Shown piece after piece: positions 35,274 through 48,369 of a stretch of DNA of 64,000 bases. Source of the stretch: Dyella japonica A8 (GTDB lineage: Bacteria; Pseudomonadota; Gammaproteobacteria; Xanthomonadales; Rhodanobacteraceae); the NCBI RefSeq assembly GCF_000725385.1, contig NZ_CP008884.1:1364001-1428000 (forward strand), written 5' to 3'. Position numbers and translations under genes: made by a program. Position 1 is the stretch's first letter; the number at the start of each line of letters is the position of its first letter. Below the pieces are notes generated by a model. That model was given only the letters and a program-made list of their open reading frames with translations, had not been told where the DNA came from and did not search any database.

Positions 35274-36200
35274 ATGAGCCAGCTGCCATTGTTGATCGAC
35301 ACCGACCCGGGCGTGGATGACGCGCTCGCCATCCTGATGGCCCACGCGCATGCCGATGTGCTCGGCCTGACGATTGCGGCAGGCAACGTCGGTCTCGTCC
35401 ATACGGTGCGCAACGCACGCACGCTGGTCGATCTGGTGGAGAAGCCGACGCCGGTGTTCCCGGGTTGCCCAACGCCGCTCGTACGCATGCCCGAGGAGGA
35501 TGCGGTACACGTCCATGGCAGCGACGGCCTGGGCGATGTCGGCTTTCCGGAACCCGCCAGCCGCGCCGCCGACGAGCACGCAGTACACGCGATCCTCCGG
35601 CTGACGCGAGAGCATCCTGATCTCACCCTGGTGGCGCTGGGGCCGCTGACCAATCTGGCGTTGGCCGTGCGGCTGGATCCCACGCTGCCGCAGCGCGTGA
35701 AGCGCCTGGTGATCATGGGCGGCGCCGTGACTGGTCTCGGCAATACGGGCAAGATCCCTGCCGAGTTCAATATCGGCTTCGATCCCGAGGCCGCGCATGT
35801 GGTGTTCGAGGCGTTCCCGGCGTTCGATATGGTCGACTGGGAAGTCGTGTTGCGCCATGCCTTCGACGACGAAGAGTTCAAGGGCTGGATCGCCGCGGGT
35901 GACAAGCGTGCCGTGTTCTTCGAGCAGGTGTTCGGTACCGCGCGCGCATTCAATGCCAAGCGAGGACGTCGCGGCGTGATCGCCGCCGATGCGCTGGCCA
36001 TGGCGGTGGCGATCGATCCGGCCATCGTCACGCGCGCCGAAGAGCGTCATGTCGCGGTGGAAATGGACGGGCGCCTGACGCGCGGTGCGACCGTGGTGGA
36101 CTGGACGGCGCGACTGGGCCAGCCGGCTAATGCGCGCATCGTGATGGAGGTCGATCAGGCCCGTTTCGGGGCCATGGTGCGGCGGGCGCTGGGGGCCTGA
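35274..36200 (+). CDS. Nucleoside hydrolase (inosine-uridine preferring type)
   Basis: The 308-residue product is a calcium-dependent N-ribohydrolase. The calcium site DTDPGVDDA is at residues 9-17, the second Asp block (GNVGLVHTVRNA, and DWEVVLRHAFD) and the VALGPLTNLALA and IMGGAV motifs are typical. Loops around HGSDGLGDVGFPEP match the substrate-binding part. It probably cleaves purine or pyrimidine nucleosides in salvage; the sequence does not reveal the preference. It is a single gene between recG and rpmE2. Confidence 0.92.
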   Translation: MSQLPLLIDTDPGVDDALAILMAHAHADVLGLTIAAGNVGLVHTVRNARTLVDLVEKPTPVFPGCPTPLVRMPEEDAVHVHGSDGLGDVGFPEPASRAADEHAVHAILRLTREHPDLTLVALGPLTNLALAVRLDPTLPQRVKRLVIMGGAVTGLGNTGKIPAEFNIGFDPEAAHVVFEAFPAFDMVDWEVVLRHAFDDEEFKGWIAAGDKRAVFFEQVFGTARAFNAKRGRRGVIAADALAMAVAIDPAIVTRAEERHVAVEMDGRLTRGATVVDWTARLGQPANARIVMEVDQARFGAMVRRALGA

Positions 36201-36245
36201 AAGGGCCGGCCAGGAGCCGCCGGGCGGTCCAAGTGACTGACGGAC

Positions 36246-36275
36246 TTGCTAATGGGCAAGGCCTGTGGTTAAAAT
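36246..36275 (+). promoter_or_regulatory. candidate sigma70 promoter for rpmE2
   Basis: TTGCTA at 36246-36251 and TAAAAT at 36270-36275 are separated by 18 nt. The -10 box is 33 nt upstream of the rpmE2 start. I see no obvious Zur-type operator overlapping it. Confidence 0.5.
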
Positions 36276-36308
36276 GCCGCTCTTTTCACCCACCGCTTTG
36301 AGTCAGTC

Positions 36309-36554
36309 ATGAAGCCCGATATCCATCCGAATTATCGCCCGGTGGTGTTCCAGGACCTGTCGTCGGACTTCGCGTTCCTGACGCGTTCGACGATCGCCAC
36401 CAAGGAAACCGTCAAGTGGGAAGACGGTAACGAGTACCCGCTGATCAAGGTGGATATCTCGAGCCACTCCCATCCGTTCTACACCGGCAAGCAGAAGACG
36501 CTGGACACCGGCGGCCGCGTCGACAAGTTCCGCAAGCGCTACGCGCAGAAGTAA
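36309..36554 (+). CDS. rpmE2: 50S ribosomal protein L31 type B
   Basis: The 81-residue product starts [16 protein letters not shown] and ends with HPFYTGKQ and [11 protein letters not shown]. It lacks the paired Cys residues of zinc-binding L31, so it is the zinc-independent type B form. In many bacteria such a form replaces the zinc form when zinc is scarce. Only this copy is visible, so it may be the sole L31 or a paralogue. It is a single gene with its own promoter and a strong terminator. Confidence 0.94.
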   Translation: MKPDIHPNYRPVVFQDLSSDFAFLTRSTIATKETVKWEDGNEYPLIKVDISSHSHPFYTGKQKTLDTGGRVDKFRKRYAQK

Positions 36555-36610
36555 TCGCGCGAACGCATCGGCTGTCACGCCACGGCGGCGTGGTGTAAGC
36601 ATGCTTGAAC

Positions 36611-36646
36611 GCACGGGGCGAGCCTAGGCTCGCCCCGTGCTTTTTT
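36611..36646 (+). terminator. intrinsic terminator after rpmE2
   Basis: GCACGGGGCGAGC pairs perfectly with GCTCGCCCCGTGC across a CTAG loop, followed by six T residues. Confidence 0.92.
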
Positions 36647-36810
36647 GCGTTCGCCATCCGACCATCCGCTAGGGCATGTTGGCGAGTCGATATGTGATAA
36701 TGGGCGGCGAGGTGTCGCAGCCATCCCCCATACGCGACATCAACCCTACCTCGCCGGCCATCGCTCAACCGCGGTACGCCGACGATGACATTTCGTGAAG
36801 GAGGTTTTCC

Positions 36811-38106
36811 GTGTCCGATTCCAAGATCGTCAAGTTGGTGGATGAGTCGACCAACCGCAGCAGTGAACTGCCCCTGCTGAGCGGTACGCTCGGTCCCGCA
36901 TGCATCGACATCGGAACGTTGTACAAGGACACGGGCCATTTCACCTATGACCCGGGTTACGGCAGCACTGCCAGCACCAAGAGCGCCATCACCTACATCG
37001 ACGGCGACGAAGGCGTCCTGCTGTACCGTGGTTACCCGATCGAACAGCTGGCCGAGAAGTCCAGCTTCCTCGAAACCTCGTACCTGCTCCTCAACGGCGA
37101 GCTGCCGACCAAGGACCAGTTCACCAAGTTCGAGCACGACATCACGCATCACACGATGATGCACGAGTCCCTGAAGGACTTCTTCAAGGGCTTCCACCAC
37201 GACGCGCACCCGATGGCCATGCTGGCCGCCTCGGTGGCCTCGCTGTCGGCCTTCTACCACGACGACATCGACGTCGATAACGCCGAAGACCGCAAGCTGG
37301 CCGCGATCCGCCTGATCGCCAAGATGCCGACCATCGCCGCTGCCTGCTACCGCTACTCCATCGGCTGGCCGTTCCGCTACCCGCGCAACAACCTCGAGTA
37401 CGTCGACCGCTTCCTGCACATGATGTTCGAAGTGCCGAGCGAGCCGCTGCAGATGAGCCCGGTGGCCGCCAAGGCGCTGGACCTGTTGTTCATCCTGCAC
37501 GCCGACCATGAGCAGAACGCTTCCACCTCGACCGTTCGCCTGGTCGGTTCGACCGGTGCCAACCCGTATGCTTCCATCGCTGCCGGCATCACCGCGCTGT
37601 GGGGCCCGGCACATGGCGGTGCCAACGAAGCCGTGCTGAAGATGCTCGAGGAGATCGGTACGGCCGACAAGGTCGAAACCGCCGTCAAGCGCGCGAAGGA
37701 CAAGAACGACAACTTCCGCCTGATGGGCTTTGGCCATCGCGTGTACAAGAACTTCGATCCGCGCGCCAAGATCATCCGTGAGATGACCCACAAGGTGCTC
37801 GGCGAGCTGGGCGTTAACGATCCGCTGCTGGAAGTGGCGATGAAGCTGGAAGAGGCGGCGCTGAAGGACGATTACTTCGTCGAGCGCAAGCTGTACCCCA
37901 ACGTCGACTTCTACTCGGGCATCATCTACAAGGCGCTCGGCATCCCGACCGAGATGTTCACCGTGATGTTCGCCATTGCCCGCACCGCTGGCTGGATCTC
38001 GCACTGGATCGAGCAGCACGAAACCCCGGGTGCGCGCATCGGCCGTCCGCGCCAGATCTACACTGGCTCCGACGTGCGCAACTACGTGGCGGCCGACAAG
38101 CGCTAA
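36811..38106 (+). CDS. gltA: Citrate synthase
   Basis: GltA condenses acetyl-CoA and oxaloacetate in the TCA cycle. The 431-residue product is the hexameric type II form of Gram-negatives. The catalytic residues are visible in [47 protein letters not shown] and, for the Asp, the [14 protein letters not shown] block. The GTG at 36811 has AAGGAGG upstream with good spacing. An extended -10 box (TGTGATAAT) lies about 110 nt upstream, without a good -35 match. A terminator follows. Confidence 0.96.
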   Translation: MSDSKIVKLVDESTNRSSELPLLSGTLGPACIDIGTLYKDTGHFTYDPGYGSTASTKSAITYIDGDEGVLLYRGYPIEQLAEKSSFLETSYLLLNGELPTKDQFTKFEHDITHHTMMHESLKDFFKGFHHDAHPMAMLAASVASLSAFYHDDIDVDNAEDRKLAAIRLIAKMPTIAAACYRYSIGWPFRYPRNNLEYVDRFLHMMFEVPSEPLQMSPVAAKALDLLFILHADHEQNASTSTVRLVGSTGANPYASIAAGITALWGPAHGGANEAVLKMLEEIGTADKVETAVKRAKDKNDNFRLMGFGHRVYKNFDPRAKIIREMTHKVLGELGVNDPLLEVAMKLEEAALKDDYFVERKLYPNVDFYSGIIYKALGIPTEMFTVMFAIARTAGWISHWIEQHETPGARIGRPRQIYTGSDVRNYVAADKR

Positions 38107-38126
38107 GCGTTTTAGACGTCGCGAAG

Positions 38127-38159
38127 AAAAACGCCCCGGCATGCCGGGGCTTTTTTTTT
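38127..38159 (+). terminator. intrinsic terminator after gltA
   Basis: GCCCCGGC pairs with GCCGGGGC across a 2-nt apex, with an A-run before and nine T residues after. Confidence 0.92.
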
Positions 38160-38182
38160 GGGCATCTGGCAACAAAAGCCAG

Positions 38183-38245
38183 GAGTGAGAAGTGAGAAGT
38201 GAGAGAAAGCAGCGGTACTCTCTTACTTCTTTACTCGCTCCTCGC
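38183..38245. repeat. imperfect GA/CT-rich inverted repeat after gltA
   Basis: GAGTGAGAAGTGAGAAGTG (from 38183) is matched by CTCTCTTACTTCTTTACTCG (from 38218), with mismatches. It resembles the perfect 26-bp repeat at 32485-32548 and again lies just past a gene end. It runs up to the stop codon of the convergent gene at 38247. Confidence 0.7.
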
Positions 38246-38246
38246 T

Positions 38247-38921
38247 CTATTTCAGCGCCGAGGACAGCATGCGTTCGAACTCGTCGTCATTGTCGGCCGT
38301 GGCGAGCAGTTCTTCGACGGCGGCAAGTGAGGCGCGGCGCATGGGTTTCTCGTCGATGCGATCCAGTGGAGGCTGCCGGAGCGAATCACGGGGTAGCACG
38401 GTGATGTCGAAGGGCAGGCCGTCCGCCGCGAACAGCAACACGGGATATTCCTGCTGCTCGTCCCGCGTGATGCGCAGGCGGCGGGTTTGCTGGGTGAGTG
38501 GGACGCCACGTTCTTCAAGGAACAGCACGACGCTTTCCGGCGTGTCGCTGAACACGTGCAGGCATACGGCGGAATGCGCGTCAGCCGTGCCTTCGAGCAC
38601 GGCGCCAACCAGGCGCGGATCGAAACGGTCGAGGAAGCGCATCGCTTCGGCGGCAGCCTCGCGGCGCTCCTGCAGGAGTTGGGGTTGGGATTCGGCGTGG
38701 AAGATGCGCTGGTGTTCCCGCAGCGCATCCTCGATTTCGTTGTTGCGCGGCAAGGCCTGCGCATCGAGGATGCCGAGCCGCTCGGCGGCCTTGATCTTGG
38801 CGTGGTGGAAATCGCGGATGCCGTGTTCGCTCATCAGTCGCGCCGCTTCCTGGGCGACGCGCAGACGATTGCGCTGAAGACGATCCTGCGCGTGGATGCG
38901 ATGGTGCTGACCTCGTGCCAT
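38247..38921 (-). CDS. conserved protein of unknown function, possible nucleotidyltransferase-like fold
   Basis: The 224-residue protein has no signal peptide or membrane segment. An Arg-rich N-terminus leads into a helical EAARLMSEHGIRDFHHAKIKAA segment. A middle block (PRLVGAVLEGTADAHSAVCLHVFSD) recalls the beta-strand/turn of minimal nucleotidyltransferases, though the Asp pair that would bind metal is not clear. The C-terminal LDRIDEKPMRRAS segment is distinctive. Similar proteins occur in Xanthomonads, where I recall doubtful names being attached to them; I do not assign a function. It is convergent with gltA. Confidence 0.7.
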   Translation of the reverse strand: MARGQHHRIHAQDRLQRNRLRVAQEAARLMSEHGIRDFHHAKIKAAERLGILDAQALPRNNEIEDALREHQRIFHAESQPQLLQERREAAAEAMRFLDRFDPRLVGAVLEGTADAHSAVCLHVFSDTPESVVLFLEERGVPLTQQTRRLRITRDEQQEYPVLLFAADGLPFDITVLPRDSLRQPPLDRIDEKPMRRASLAAVEELLATADNDDEFERMLSSALK

Positions 38922-39266
38922 GCCTCATTCCTCAGGCTCTAACGCTCGCATGCGCGAGCGCGGGCGGCAGTGCGGCCTGGGGATCGAACCGGCGCTGCCA
39001 GGAAGCCTGATCGAGGTCCCCCCGTGGCCTGCGTTGTCGTTGAGTGGCTGTCAGGCGGTGGTGCGTGGTGCAGGCCTGACTGGCTGTCAGGCCAAGCCGC
39101 GCGCCGCTGCATGGCGGCCACTCAACGACAACCCTTCGGGCCGGGTCGGTTTGCCCGCATGGCGGCGGCGTCGCTCGGTCGTGTATCGACATACACTTCC
39201 TCACTCTTCCTTGCCCTGCGCGCAAACCGCTTCCGGCGCAGGCTACGGGGAGACCTCGATCAGGCT
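38922..39266. other. 345-nt gap with an inverted repeat, no gene seen
   Basis: No gene is supported. A 16-nt perfect inverted repeat, GTTGTCGTTGAGTGGC at 39033-39048 and its complement at 39117-39132, brackets a stretch with two CTGTCAGGC units. Its 68-nt loop and 16-nt arms resemble the other palindromic elements in outline but not in sequence. The gap separates the starts of one minus-strand gene and the end of mrcA. Confidence 0.65.
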
Positions 39267-41762
<2,496 letters not shown>

Positions 41763-41926
41763 GATGGGGTGTTTGCGAGACGTGAGTCAAAACAAGACAG
41801 AGTATAGATGTAGCAGTATCTACGGCATGAACCGTAGGGTGCCACAGCAAAAAACAGGCCACCGACCCATTCGTTAAAGCTGTGCATGCCGTCACGCGAA
41901 TGATTCGAGAAAACGCTCGTAGGCCG

Positions 41927-41955
41927 TTGCCAATACGTTAATTTTTGGATTAAAT
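41927..41955 (+). promoter_or_regulatory. candidate sigma70 promoter for pilMNOPQ
   Basis: TTGCCA at 41927-41932 and TTAAAT at 41950-41955 have exactly 17 nt between them, 58 nt before the pilM start. A TATACT on the minus strand near 41800 could serve the divergent mrcA gene. Confidence 0.5.
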
Positions 41956-42001
41956 GCCGACGCGGACTGTGCCAGCCACTGGCATGGGCGCCTAGGGGTA
42001 A

Positions 42002-43071
<1,070 letters not shown>

Positions 43072-43072
<1 letters not shown>

Positions 43073-43797
43073 TGGCACACATCAACCTACTCCCGTGGCG
43101 CATCGAGCGCCGCAAGCAGCGCGAGCGTGAGTTCTTCATGCAGCTCGGCTCCGCCTTCGTGGCGGCGCTGCTGGCGGTCGTGGTGTGGTCGCTCTGGATG
43201 GATTCGCGCATCAGCGGCCAGAACGACCGCAACACCTACCTGCAGGGCGAGATCAAGCAGCTCGACGAACGCATCGTCAAGATCAAGGACCTGGAGAAGG
43301 TCCGCGAGAGCCTGCTGGCGCGAAAGCAGATCATCGAGCAGCTGCAGGCCAACCGCTCGCAGATGGTCCATCTGTTCGACGAGCTGGTGAAGACCATTCC
43401 CGCCAGTGCCCGCCTGAACGGCCTCAAGCAGTCCGGCGATTCGATGTCGCTGGATGGCGCCGCGCAGTCCAACGCCAGCGTGGCCGAGTACATGCGCAAC
43501 ATCGAAACCTCGCCGTGGATGGGCCATGCCGATCTGCGCAAGACCGAGAACACGCATGGCGACAGCCGCCTGCCGTACTCCTTCGGCCTCGACGTTGCGC
43601 TGAACCGTCCGAAGACGGACGAGAACGGCGACGGCACCTCGGATGACGGCCACGCACCGGCTGCGGCCAGTTCGACGGCGGCGCCGGCCAAGCCTGCCCC
43701 GGCCAATGCCGCGGAGCCGGCCAAGGCGGCCAGCGCTGCCGTGGCGACCAAGCCGGCCAGTTCCGCGCCTGCGGCGGCCAACGGAGGAGCCAAGTAA
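43072..43797 (+). CDS. pilN: Type IV pilus assembly protein PilN
   Basis: PilN is a bitopic inner-membrane protein whose cytoplasmic INLLPWR motif binds PilM. Here the motif is HINLLPWRIERRKQRER at residues 3-19. One membrane helix (about 23-43) and a periplasmic coiled coil and ferredoxin-like domain follow. The tail beyond about residue 185 is an unusual Ala/Pro/Lys-rich extension (repeats of AKPAPANAAEPAKA type) that makes this PilN longer than the usual 200 residues. AGGAG precedes the ATG. Confidence 0.94.
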
Positions 43798-44477
43798 TGA
43801 AATTCCTCCAGGATTTGCAGAGCCTCGACCGCAACAACATCGGCGGTTGGCCAAGGTCGGTAAAGACGTTCTTCACGGGCTTGCTGTTCGCCATCATCGT
43901 GTTCTTCGGTTGGTACCTCTTCATCAGCGACCAGCAGGACCAGTTGCAGGCGGCGGCCACCAAGGAAGATCAGCTGAAGAAGGAGTTCTCCGAGAAGCAG
44001 GCCAAGGCGGTCAATCTCGAAGCGCTCCAGCAGCAGCTCGATGAAATGCAAGACATGCTGCGCCAGTTGCTGCGGCAGCTGCCCAGCAAGACCGAAATGC
44101 CGGAACTGCTGGTGGATGTCTCGCAGACAGCTCTTTCGGCGGGCCTTGAGGCCGACCTGTTCCAGCCGGGCCCGGAAACGCCGAAGGATTTCTACGCCGA
44201 GAAGCCGATCCAGCTGCGTATGGTGGGTACCTACCACCAGTTTGGCACCTTCATCAGTGGCGTTGCCTCGCTGCCGCGCGTGGTGATCCTGACCATGCAC
44301 GACGTGTCGCTGACGCCGAAGAACAAGGACGCCAAGGGCAATCCGGCTGCCGATGGGCTGCTGGTGCTGCAGGGCACGGTCAAGACGTATCGCTACCTGG
44401 ATGAAGACGAAAGCGCGGCCGCCAAGGCGGCCAACGCCAAGTCACCTCACGGCAAGAAGGCGGAGGGGCAGAAATGA
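43797..44477 (+). CDS. pilO: Type IV pilus assembly protein PilO
   Basis: PilO pairs with PilN in the periplasm to align the pilus machine. The 226-residue product has a short cytoplasmic start, one membrane helix (about 24-43), a coiled coil (DQLKKEFSEKQAKAVNLEAL) and the ferredoxin-like domain with QLRMVGTYHQFGTFISGVASLPRVV split by conserved residues. The pilN stop and the pilO start share one base (TAATG). A Lys-rich tail ends the protein. Confidence 0.94.
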   Translation: MKFLQDLQSLDRNNIGGWPRSVKTFFTGLLFAIIVFFGWYLFISDQQDQLQAAATKEDQLKKEFSEKQAKAVNLEALQQQLDEMQDMLRQLLRQLPSKTEMPELLVDVSQTALSAGLEADLFQPGPETPKDFYAEKPIQLRMVGTYHQFGTFISGVASLPRVVILTMHDVSLTPKNKDAKGNPAADGLLVLQGTVKTYRYLDEDESAAAKAANAKSPHGKKAEGQK

Positions 44478-45010
44478 GCAAGTTGACTGCCATCACGCCT
44501 GCCTTCGTGGCGAAAGCGTCGCTGGTGCTGTGCGCGGTGCTGACGCTCGCCGCCTGTAGCGGGCAAGACGATCTTCACCAGTGGGTTGCGCAGGAAAAGC
44601 AGAAGAAGGGCGCACCGATTCCGCCCCTCCCTGTGATCAAGACCTTCGAAACCTTCCAGTACACCGACCAGGACAAGCGCGATCCGTTCAGCCCGAGCAC
44701 GGCCGAACTCCAGGGCAACGCCAACGCGGGACCGCGTCCGGATGAAAACCGGGTGAAGGAACCGCTCGAAATGTTCGCCCTGGACAGCTTGAAGATGGTC
44801 GGCACCGTCGGGGTCGGTGCCGGCATGGAAGTGCTCGTGAAGGATCCCGGTGGCGTGATCCATCGCGTCCATCGCAATGAATACATGGGCCAGAACTATG
44901 GTCGGGTCACCGCGATCGGCGATGACCACATCGATCTGGTGGAACTGGTTTCCAATGGCAACGGTGGCTGGATGGAACGTTCCGCCAGCATCGCGCTCAG
45001 CGAGAAATAA
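44474..45010 (+). CDS. pilP: Type IV pilus lipoprotein PilP
   Basis: PilP is an inner-membrane lipoprotein linking PilN/PilO to the secretin PilQ. The 178-residue product has a lipoprotein signal peptide (LVLCAVLTLAACS, Cys at residue 28), the flexible N-terminal segment with a YTDQDKRDPFSP block, and the beta-sandwich domain with LKMVGTVGVG and YMGQNYGRVTAIGDDHIDLVE. It overlaps pilO by 4 nt (ATGA) and is 18 nt upstream of pilQ. Confidence 0.94.
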   Translation: MSKLTAITPAFVAKASLVLCAVLTLAACSGQDDLHQWVAQEKQKKGAPIPPLPVIKTFETFQYTDQDKRDPFSPSTAELQGNANAGPRPDENRVKEPLEMFALDSLKMVGTVGVGAGMEVLVKDPGGVIHRVHRNEYMGQNYGRVTAIGDDHIDLVELVSNGNGGWMERSASIALSEK

Positions 45011-45028
45011 GAAACAGGGGCTGATGCA

Positions 45029-47215
45029 ATGACCAACCAATTCAAAACTGTTCGGGGCCGTGTCATGCGCCAGGCTAGCCGTTATGTGGTCGTGAGCCTG
45101 CTGGCGCTGGGCGCCGCCTGGTCGAACACCGCGGCGGCCGCCACCAGCACCCTGAAGGACATCAGCTATGACGCGCTGCCAGGGGGCCGCGTCGAGCTGC
45201 ATCTGAACTTCGCCCAGGGGCCGGTGCCGGAACCGAAGATCTTCACCACCGGCAACCCGCCGCGCATCGCGGTGGATTTCCCGGACACCGACAACGCCGC
45301 GGCACGTCACCTCGATATCGGCAAGGGCGCGACGACGGGCGTGTCGGCGGTATCCGCTGGCGGCCGCACCCGCGTGGTGGTGGAGCTGGTTCGCGATTCC
45401 ACCTATCGCTCGCGCGTCGAAGGCAGCAGCCTCATCCTGACCGTCAACAACGGTACGGATGCGCAGACCACGACGACGGCGGCGACGATTGATCCGTCCA
45501 AGGCCTTGCCGTCGATGGCCAGTGGCCCGTCGGTGTCCAACATCGACTTCCGTCGCGGCCCGAATGGCGAAGGCCGCATCCTGATCGACTTCAGTGCTGC
45601 CGGCGCGACGGCCGACATGAAGCACCAGGGGGACAAGGTCGTGGTCGACATCGACCATGCCAGCCTGCCGTCCAACCTGGCCCAGCGCCTGGACGTGCTC
45701 GACTTCGCCACGCCGGTGCAGTCGATCGTGACCAAGGCCGGCCCGCGTGGCGGCGCGCACATGGAAATCAGCGTGAAGGGCCCGGCGGATACGTCGGCGT
45801 ACCAGAGCGGCAACCAGTACGTGGTCGAGGTGGCGCCGAAGAAGAAGGACGCCAAGGCCGATGGCGCGCTGGCCAGGGGCCAGGAGCCGGTCTACACGGG
45901 CAACCGCGTGACCTTCAACTTCCAGGACATCCCGGTGCGTTCGGCCCTGCAGTTGCTGGCTGATATTTCCGGCCTCAACCTGGTGGCATCGGACACGGTC
46001 GGTGGCAGCGTGACGCTGCGCCTGGTCAACGTGCCGTGGGATCAGGCACTCGACGTGGTGCTGCGCGCCAAGAGCCTGGACAAGCGCCGCAACGGCAACG
46101 TCATCTGGATCGCGCCGCAGGAAGAGCTGGCCAAGTACGAGCAGAGCGTGGCCGATGCGCGCATGAAGGCGGAAGACAACGCGGAGCTCGTCACCGACTA
46201 TGTGCCGATCAGCTACGGCAAGGCGAAGGACATCGCCAAGCTGCTGACCACCGGCAGTATGCAGGCAGGCGGCAACGGCGGTGGAAACGGCAGCAATAGC
46301 TCGCATGGTTTCATGTCGGCCCGCGGCAGTGTGTCGTTCGACGATCGCACCAATACTCTGCTGATCAACGACAACCCGCAGAAGATCCGCGAGTTGCGCA
46401 CCCTGATCGCCGTGCTTGACAAGCCGGTGCAGCAGGTGCTGATCGAATCGCGCATCGTCATTGCCACCGACAACTTCACCCGCGAGCTGGGTGCCAAGTT
46501 CGGCGTGCAGGGCAAGAAGGTAAATCCGAGCGGCCAGACCCTTTCCACGAGCGGCCTTGATCTGGGCAACGGCACGACCACGGGTGTTGCTCCGAACGCG
46601 GCTGGCCTCAACGTGAACCTGCCTGCAGCCGCTCCGGCCGGCAGCTTCGCACTGGGCATCCTGGGCAAGAACTACGCCCTCGACCTGGAACTCTCGGCCG
46701 CGCAGACCGAAGGCCGCAGCGAAGTGATCTCCAGCCCGCGCGTCATTACCGCCAACCAGCAGGAAGCGGTGATTCGCCAGGGTCAGGAAATCGGCTACGT
46801 GACCTATCAGAACAGCGCCACCGGTGCGGCCGGCAGCGGCACCGCCACCGTGCAGTTCAAGGACGCGGTGCTCGAGTTGAAGGTGACGCCGACGATCACC
46901 TCCGACAACCGCGTATACCTGATGATCAACGTCAAGAAGGACGCGCTGGCCCAGTTCATCACCGTGCCGGGCAGTGGCCAGGTGCCGCAGATCGACACGC
47001 GTGAGATCAATACCTCGGTGCTGGTCGACAATGGTCAGACGGTGGTGCTCGGCGGCATCTACGAGATCACCAAGTCCAATAGCGCGACCAAGGTGCCAGG
47101 TTTGGGTGACATTCCGGGTCTGGGCGTACTGTTCCGCAACACCAAGCGCGAGAGCGACAAGGCGGAGCTGCTGATCTTCGTGACGCCGCGCATCCTGAGC
47201 GAAAGCCTGCAGTAA
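45029..47215 (+). CDS. pilQ: Type IV pilus secretin PilQ
   Basis: PilQ forms the outer-membrane pore through which type IV pili pass. The 728-residue product has a signal peptide (MRQASRYVVVSLLALG start near residue 13, cleavage after AAA), two AMIN domains (about 40-290) that can bind peptidoglycan, the STN/N0 domain (NFQDIPVRSALQLLADISG), an N1 domain and a C-terminal secretin domain (VPGLGDIPGLGVLFRNTKRE). A Gly/Asn/Ser-rich loop interrupts around residue 410. A terminator follows. Confidence 0.95.
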   Translation: MTNQFKTVRGRVMRQASRYVVVSLLALGAAWSNTAAAATSTLKDISYDALPGGRVELHLNFAQGPVPEPKIFTTGNPPRIAVDFPDTDNAAARHLDIGKGATTGVSAVSAGGRTRVVVELVRDSTYRSRVEGSSLILTVNNGTDAQTTTTAATIDPSKALPSMASGPSVSNIDFRRGPNGEGRILIDFSAAGATADMKHQGDKVVVDIDHASLPSNLAQRLDVLDFATPVQSIVTKAGPRGGAHMEISVKGPADTSAYQSGNQYVVEVAPKKKDAKADGALARGQEPVYTGNRVTFNFQDIPVRSALQLLADISGLNLVASDTVGGSVTLRLVNVPWDQALDVVLRAKSLDKRRNGNVIWIAPQEELAKYEQSVADARMKAEDNAELVTDYVPISYGKAKDIAKLLTTGSMQAGGNGGGNGSNSSHGFMSARGSVSFDDRTNTLLINDNPQKIRELRTLIAVLDKPVQQVLIESRIVIATDNFTRELGAKFGVQGKKVNPSGQTLSTSGLDLGNGTTTGVAPNAAGLNVNLPAAAPAGSFALGILGKNYALDLELSAAQTEGRSEVISSPRVITANQQEAVIRQGQEIGYVTYQNSATGAAGSGTATVQFKDAVLELKVTPTITSDNRVYLMINVKKDALAQFITVPGSGQVPQIDTREINTSVLVDNGQTVVLGGIYEITKSNSATKVPGLGDIPGLGVLFRNTKRESDKAELLIFVTPRILSESLQ

Positions 47216-47239
47216 TAGGCCTAGCGGGAAACCAGCGGG

Positions 47240-47270
47240 AAAAGGGGCGGCCTTGGCCGCCCCTTTTGTT
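47240..47270 (+). terminator. intrinsic terminator after pilQ
   Basis: AAAAGGGGCGGCC pairs perfectly with GGCCGCCCCTTTT around a 2-nt apex, followed by a GTTTTC tail. Confidence 0.9.
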
Positions 47271-47361
47271 TTCAGTGGGTTGCCGGGCACCCACGGAGGT
47301 CGGAAGTCATGGGTATTAAACTTCCGGGGCCAGTTAAGGTCTGTCGTACGTTCAACCCCCG

Positions 47362-48369
47362 ATGGATTCCCCGATGGACATGCCCGAGGCCACCTCCTCA
47401 TCCCGCCTGCAGCAGGCGTTCCTGCACGTTCGCGATGAGCTGCAACGCAGCGTCATCGGCCAGCCGCACCTGATCGACTGCCTGCTCGTCGCCTTGCTGG
47501 CGGACGGGCACCTGCTCGTCGAAGGCGCGCCCGGCCTGGCCAAGACCACGGTGGTGAAGGCGCTGGCTGGCTGCATCGAGGCGGATTTCCACCGCGTGCA
47601 GTTCACGCCCGACCTGTTGCCGGCCGATCTCACGGGCACGGATGTATTCCGTCAGCAATCGGGCAGTTTTGAATTCGAGAAGGGGCCGCTGTTCCACAAC
47701 ATCGTGCTGGCTGACGAGATCAATCGCGCGCCCGCCAAGGTGCAATCGGCCCTGCTCGAAGCCATGGCCGAGCGCCAGATCACCGTCGGCCGCAGTACCT
47801 GGCGCCTGCCGGACCTGTTCATGGTGATGGCGACGCAGAACCCGATCGAGCAGGAAGGCACCTTCGCGCTGCCCGAAGCCCAGCTCGACCGTTTTGTGAT
47901 GCACGTGACCATCGGGTACCCCGACGCCTCCTCCGAGCTGGCGATCTTGCAGCTCGCCCGCCAGCAGGCGCGCAGGAACCTGCATCCGGTCTCGGCGGCG
48001 CGCCCATCGCTGAGCCAGGCGGATGTGTTCAACGCACGCGAAGCAGTGCTCGACGTGCACATGGCACCCGCGCTGGAGGAATACATAACGCAGCTGGTGC
48101 TGGCCACGCGCGAGCCTGGCGTCTATGGGCCGGAGCTCAAGCGGTGGATCGCCTGGGGAGCAAGTCCGCGCGGCACCATTGCGCTCGATCGCTGCGCGCG
48201 CGCGCATGCCTGGCTGGCCGGCCGGGATTACGCCTTGCCCGAAGACGTGCATGCCATCGTCCACGAAGTGCTGCGGCATCGCGTGTTGCTCAGTTATGAG
48301 GCGGAGGCCGAGGGCGTGCGTAGCGATCAGGTGATCCGTCGCGTGATGGACCTCGTGCCGTTGCCGTGA
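47362..48369 (+). CDS. MoxR family AAA+ ATPase
   Basis: MoxR ATPases act as chaperones or maturation factors and nearly always pair with VWA proteins. The 335-residue product has Walker A GAPGLAKT (near residue 55), Walker B VLADEINRAP, sensor 1 ATQNPIEQEGTFALPEAQ, and the C-terminal helical lid. An in-frame ATG at 47374 is also possible. It heads an operon of six genes in which every gene overlaps the next by 4 nt; it overlaps the DUF58 gene at GTGA. Confidence 0.92.
   Translation: MDSPMDMPEATSSSRLQQAFLHVRDELQRSVIGQPHLIDCLLVALLADGHLLVEGAPGLAKTTVVKALAGCIEADFHRVQFTPDLLPADLTGTDVFRQQSGSFEFEKGPLFHNIVLADEINRAPAKVQSALLEAMAERQITVGRSTWRLPDLFMVMATQNPIEQEGTFALPEAQLDRFVMHVTIGYPDASSELAILQLARQQARRNLHPVSAARPSLSQADVFNAREAVLDVHMAPALEEYITQLVLATREPGVYGPELKRWIAWGASPRGTIALDRCARAHAWLAGRDYALPEDVHAIVHEVLRHRVLLSYEAEAEGVRSDQVIRRVMDLVPLP

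Noticed and set aside
44447..47401. A 984-codon open frame antisense to pilPQ
   Set aside because: It lies opposite clear pilP and pilQ genes and its translation has no domain character, being rich in His, Arg and Ala as expected from high-GC shadow frames.
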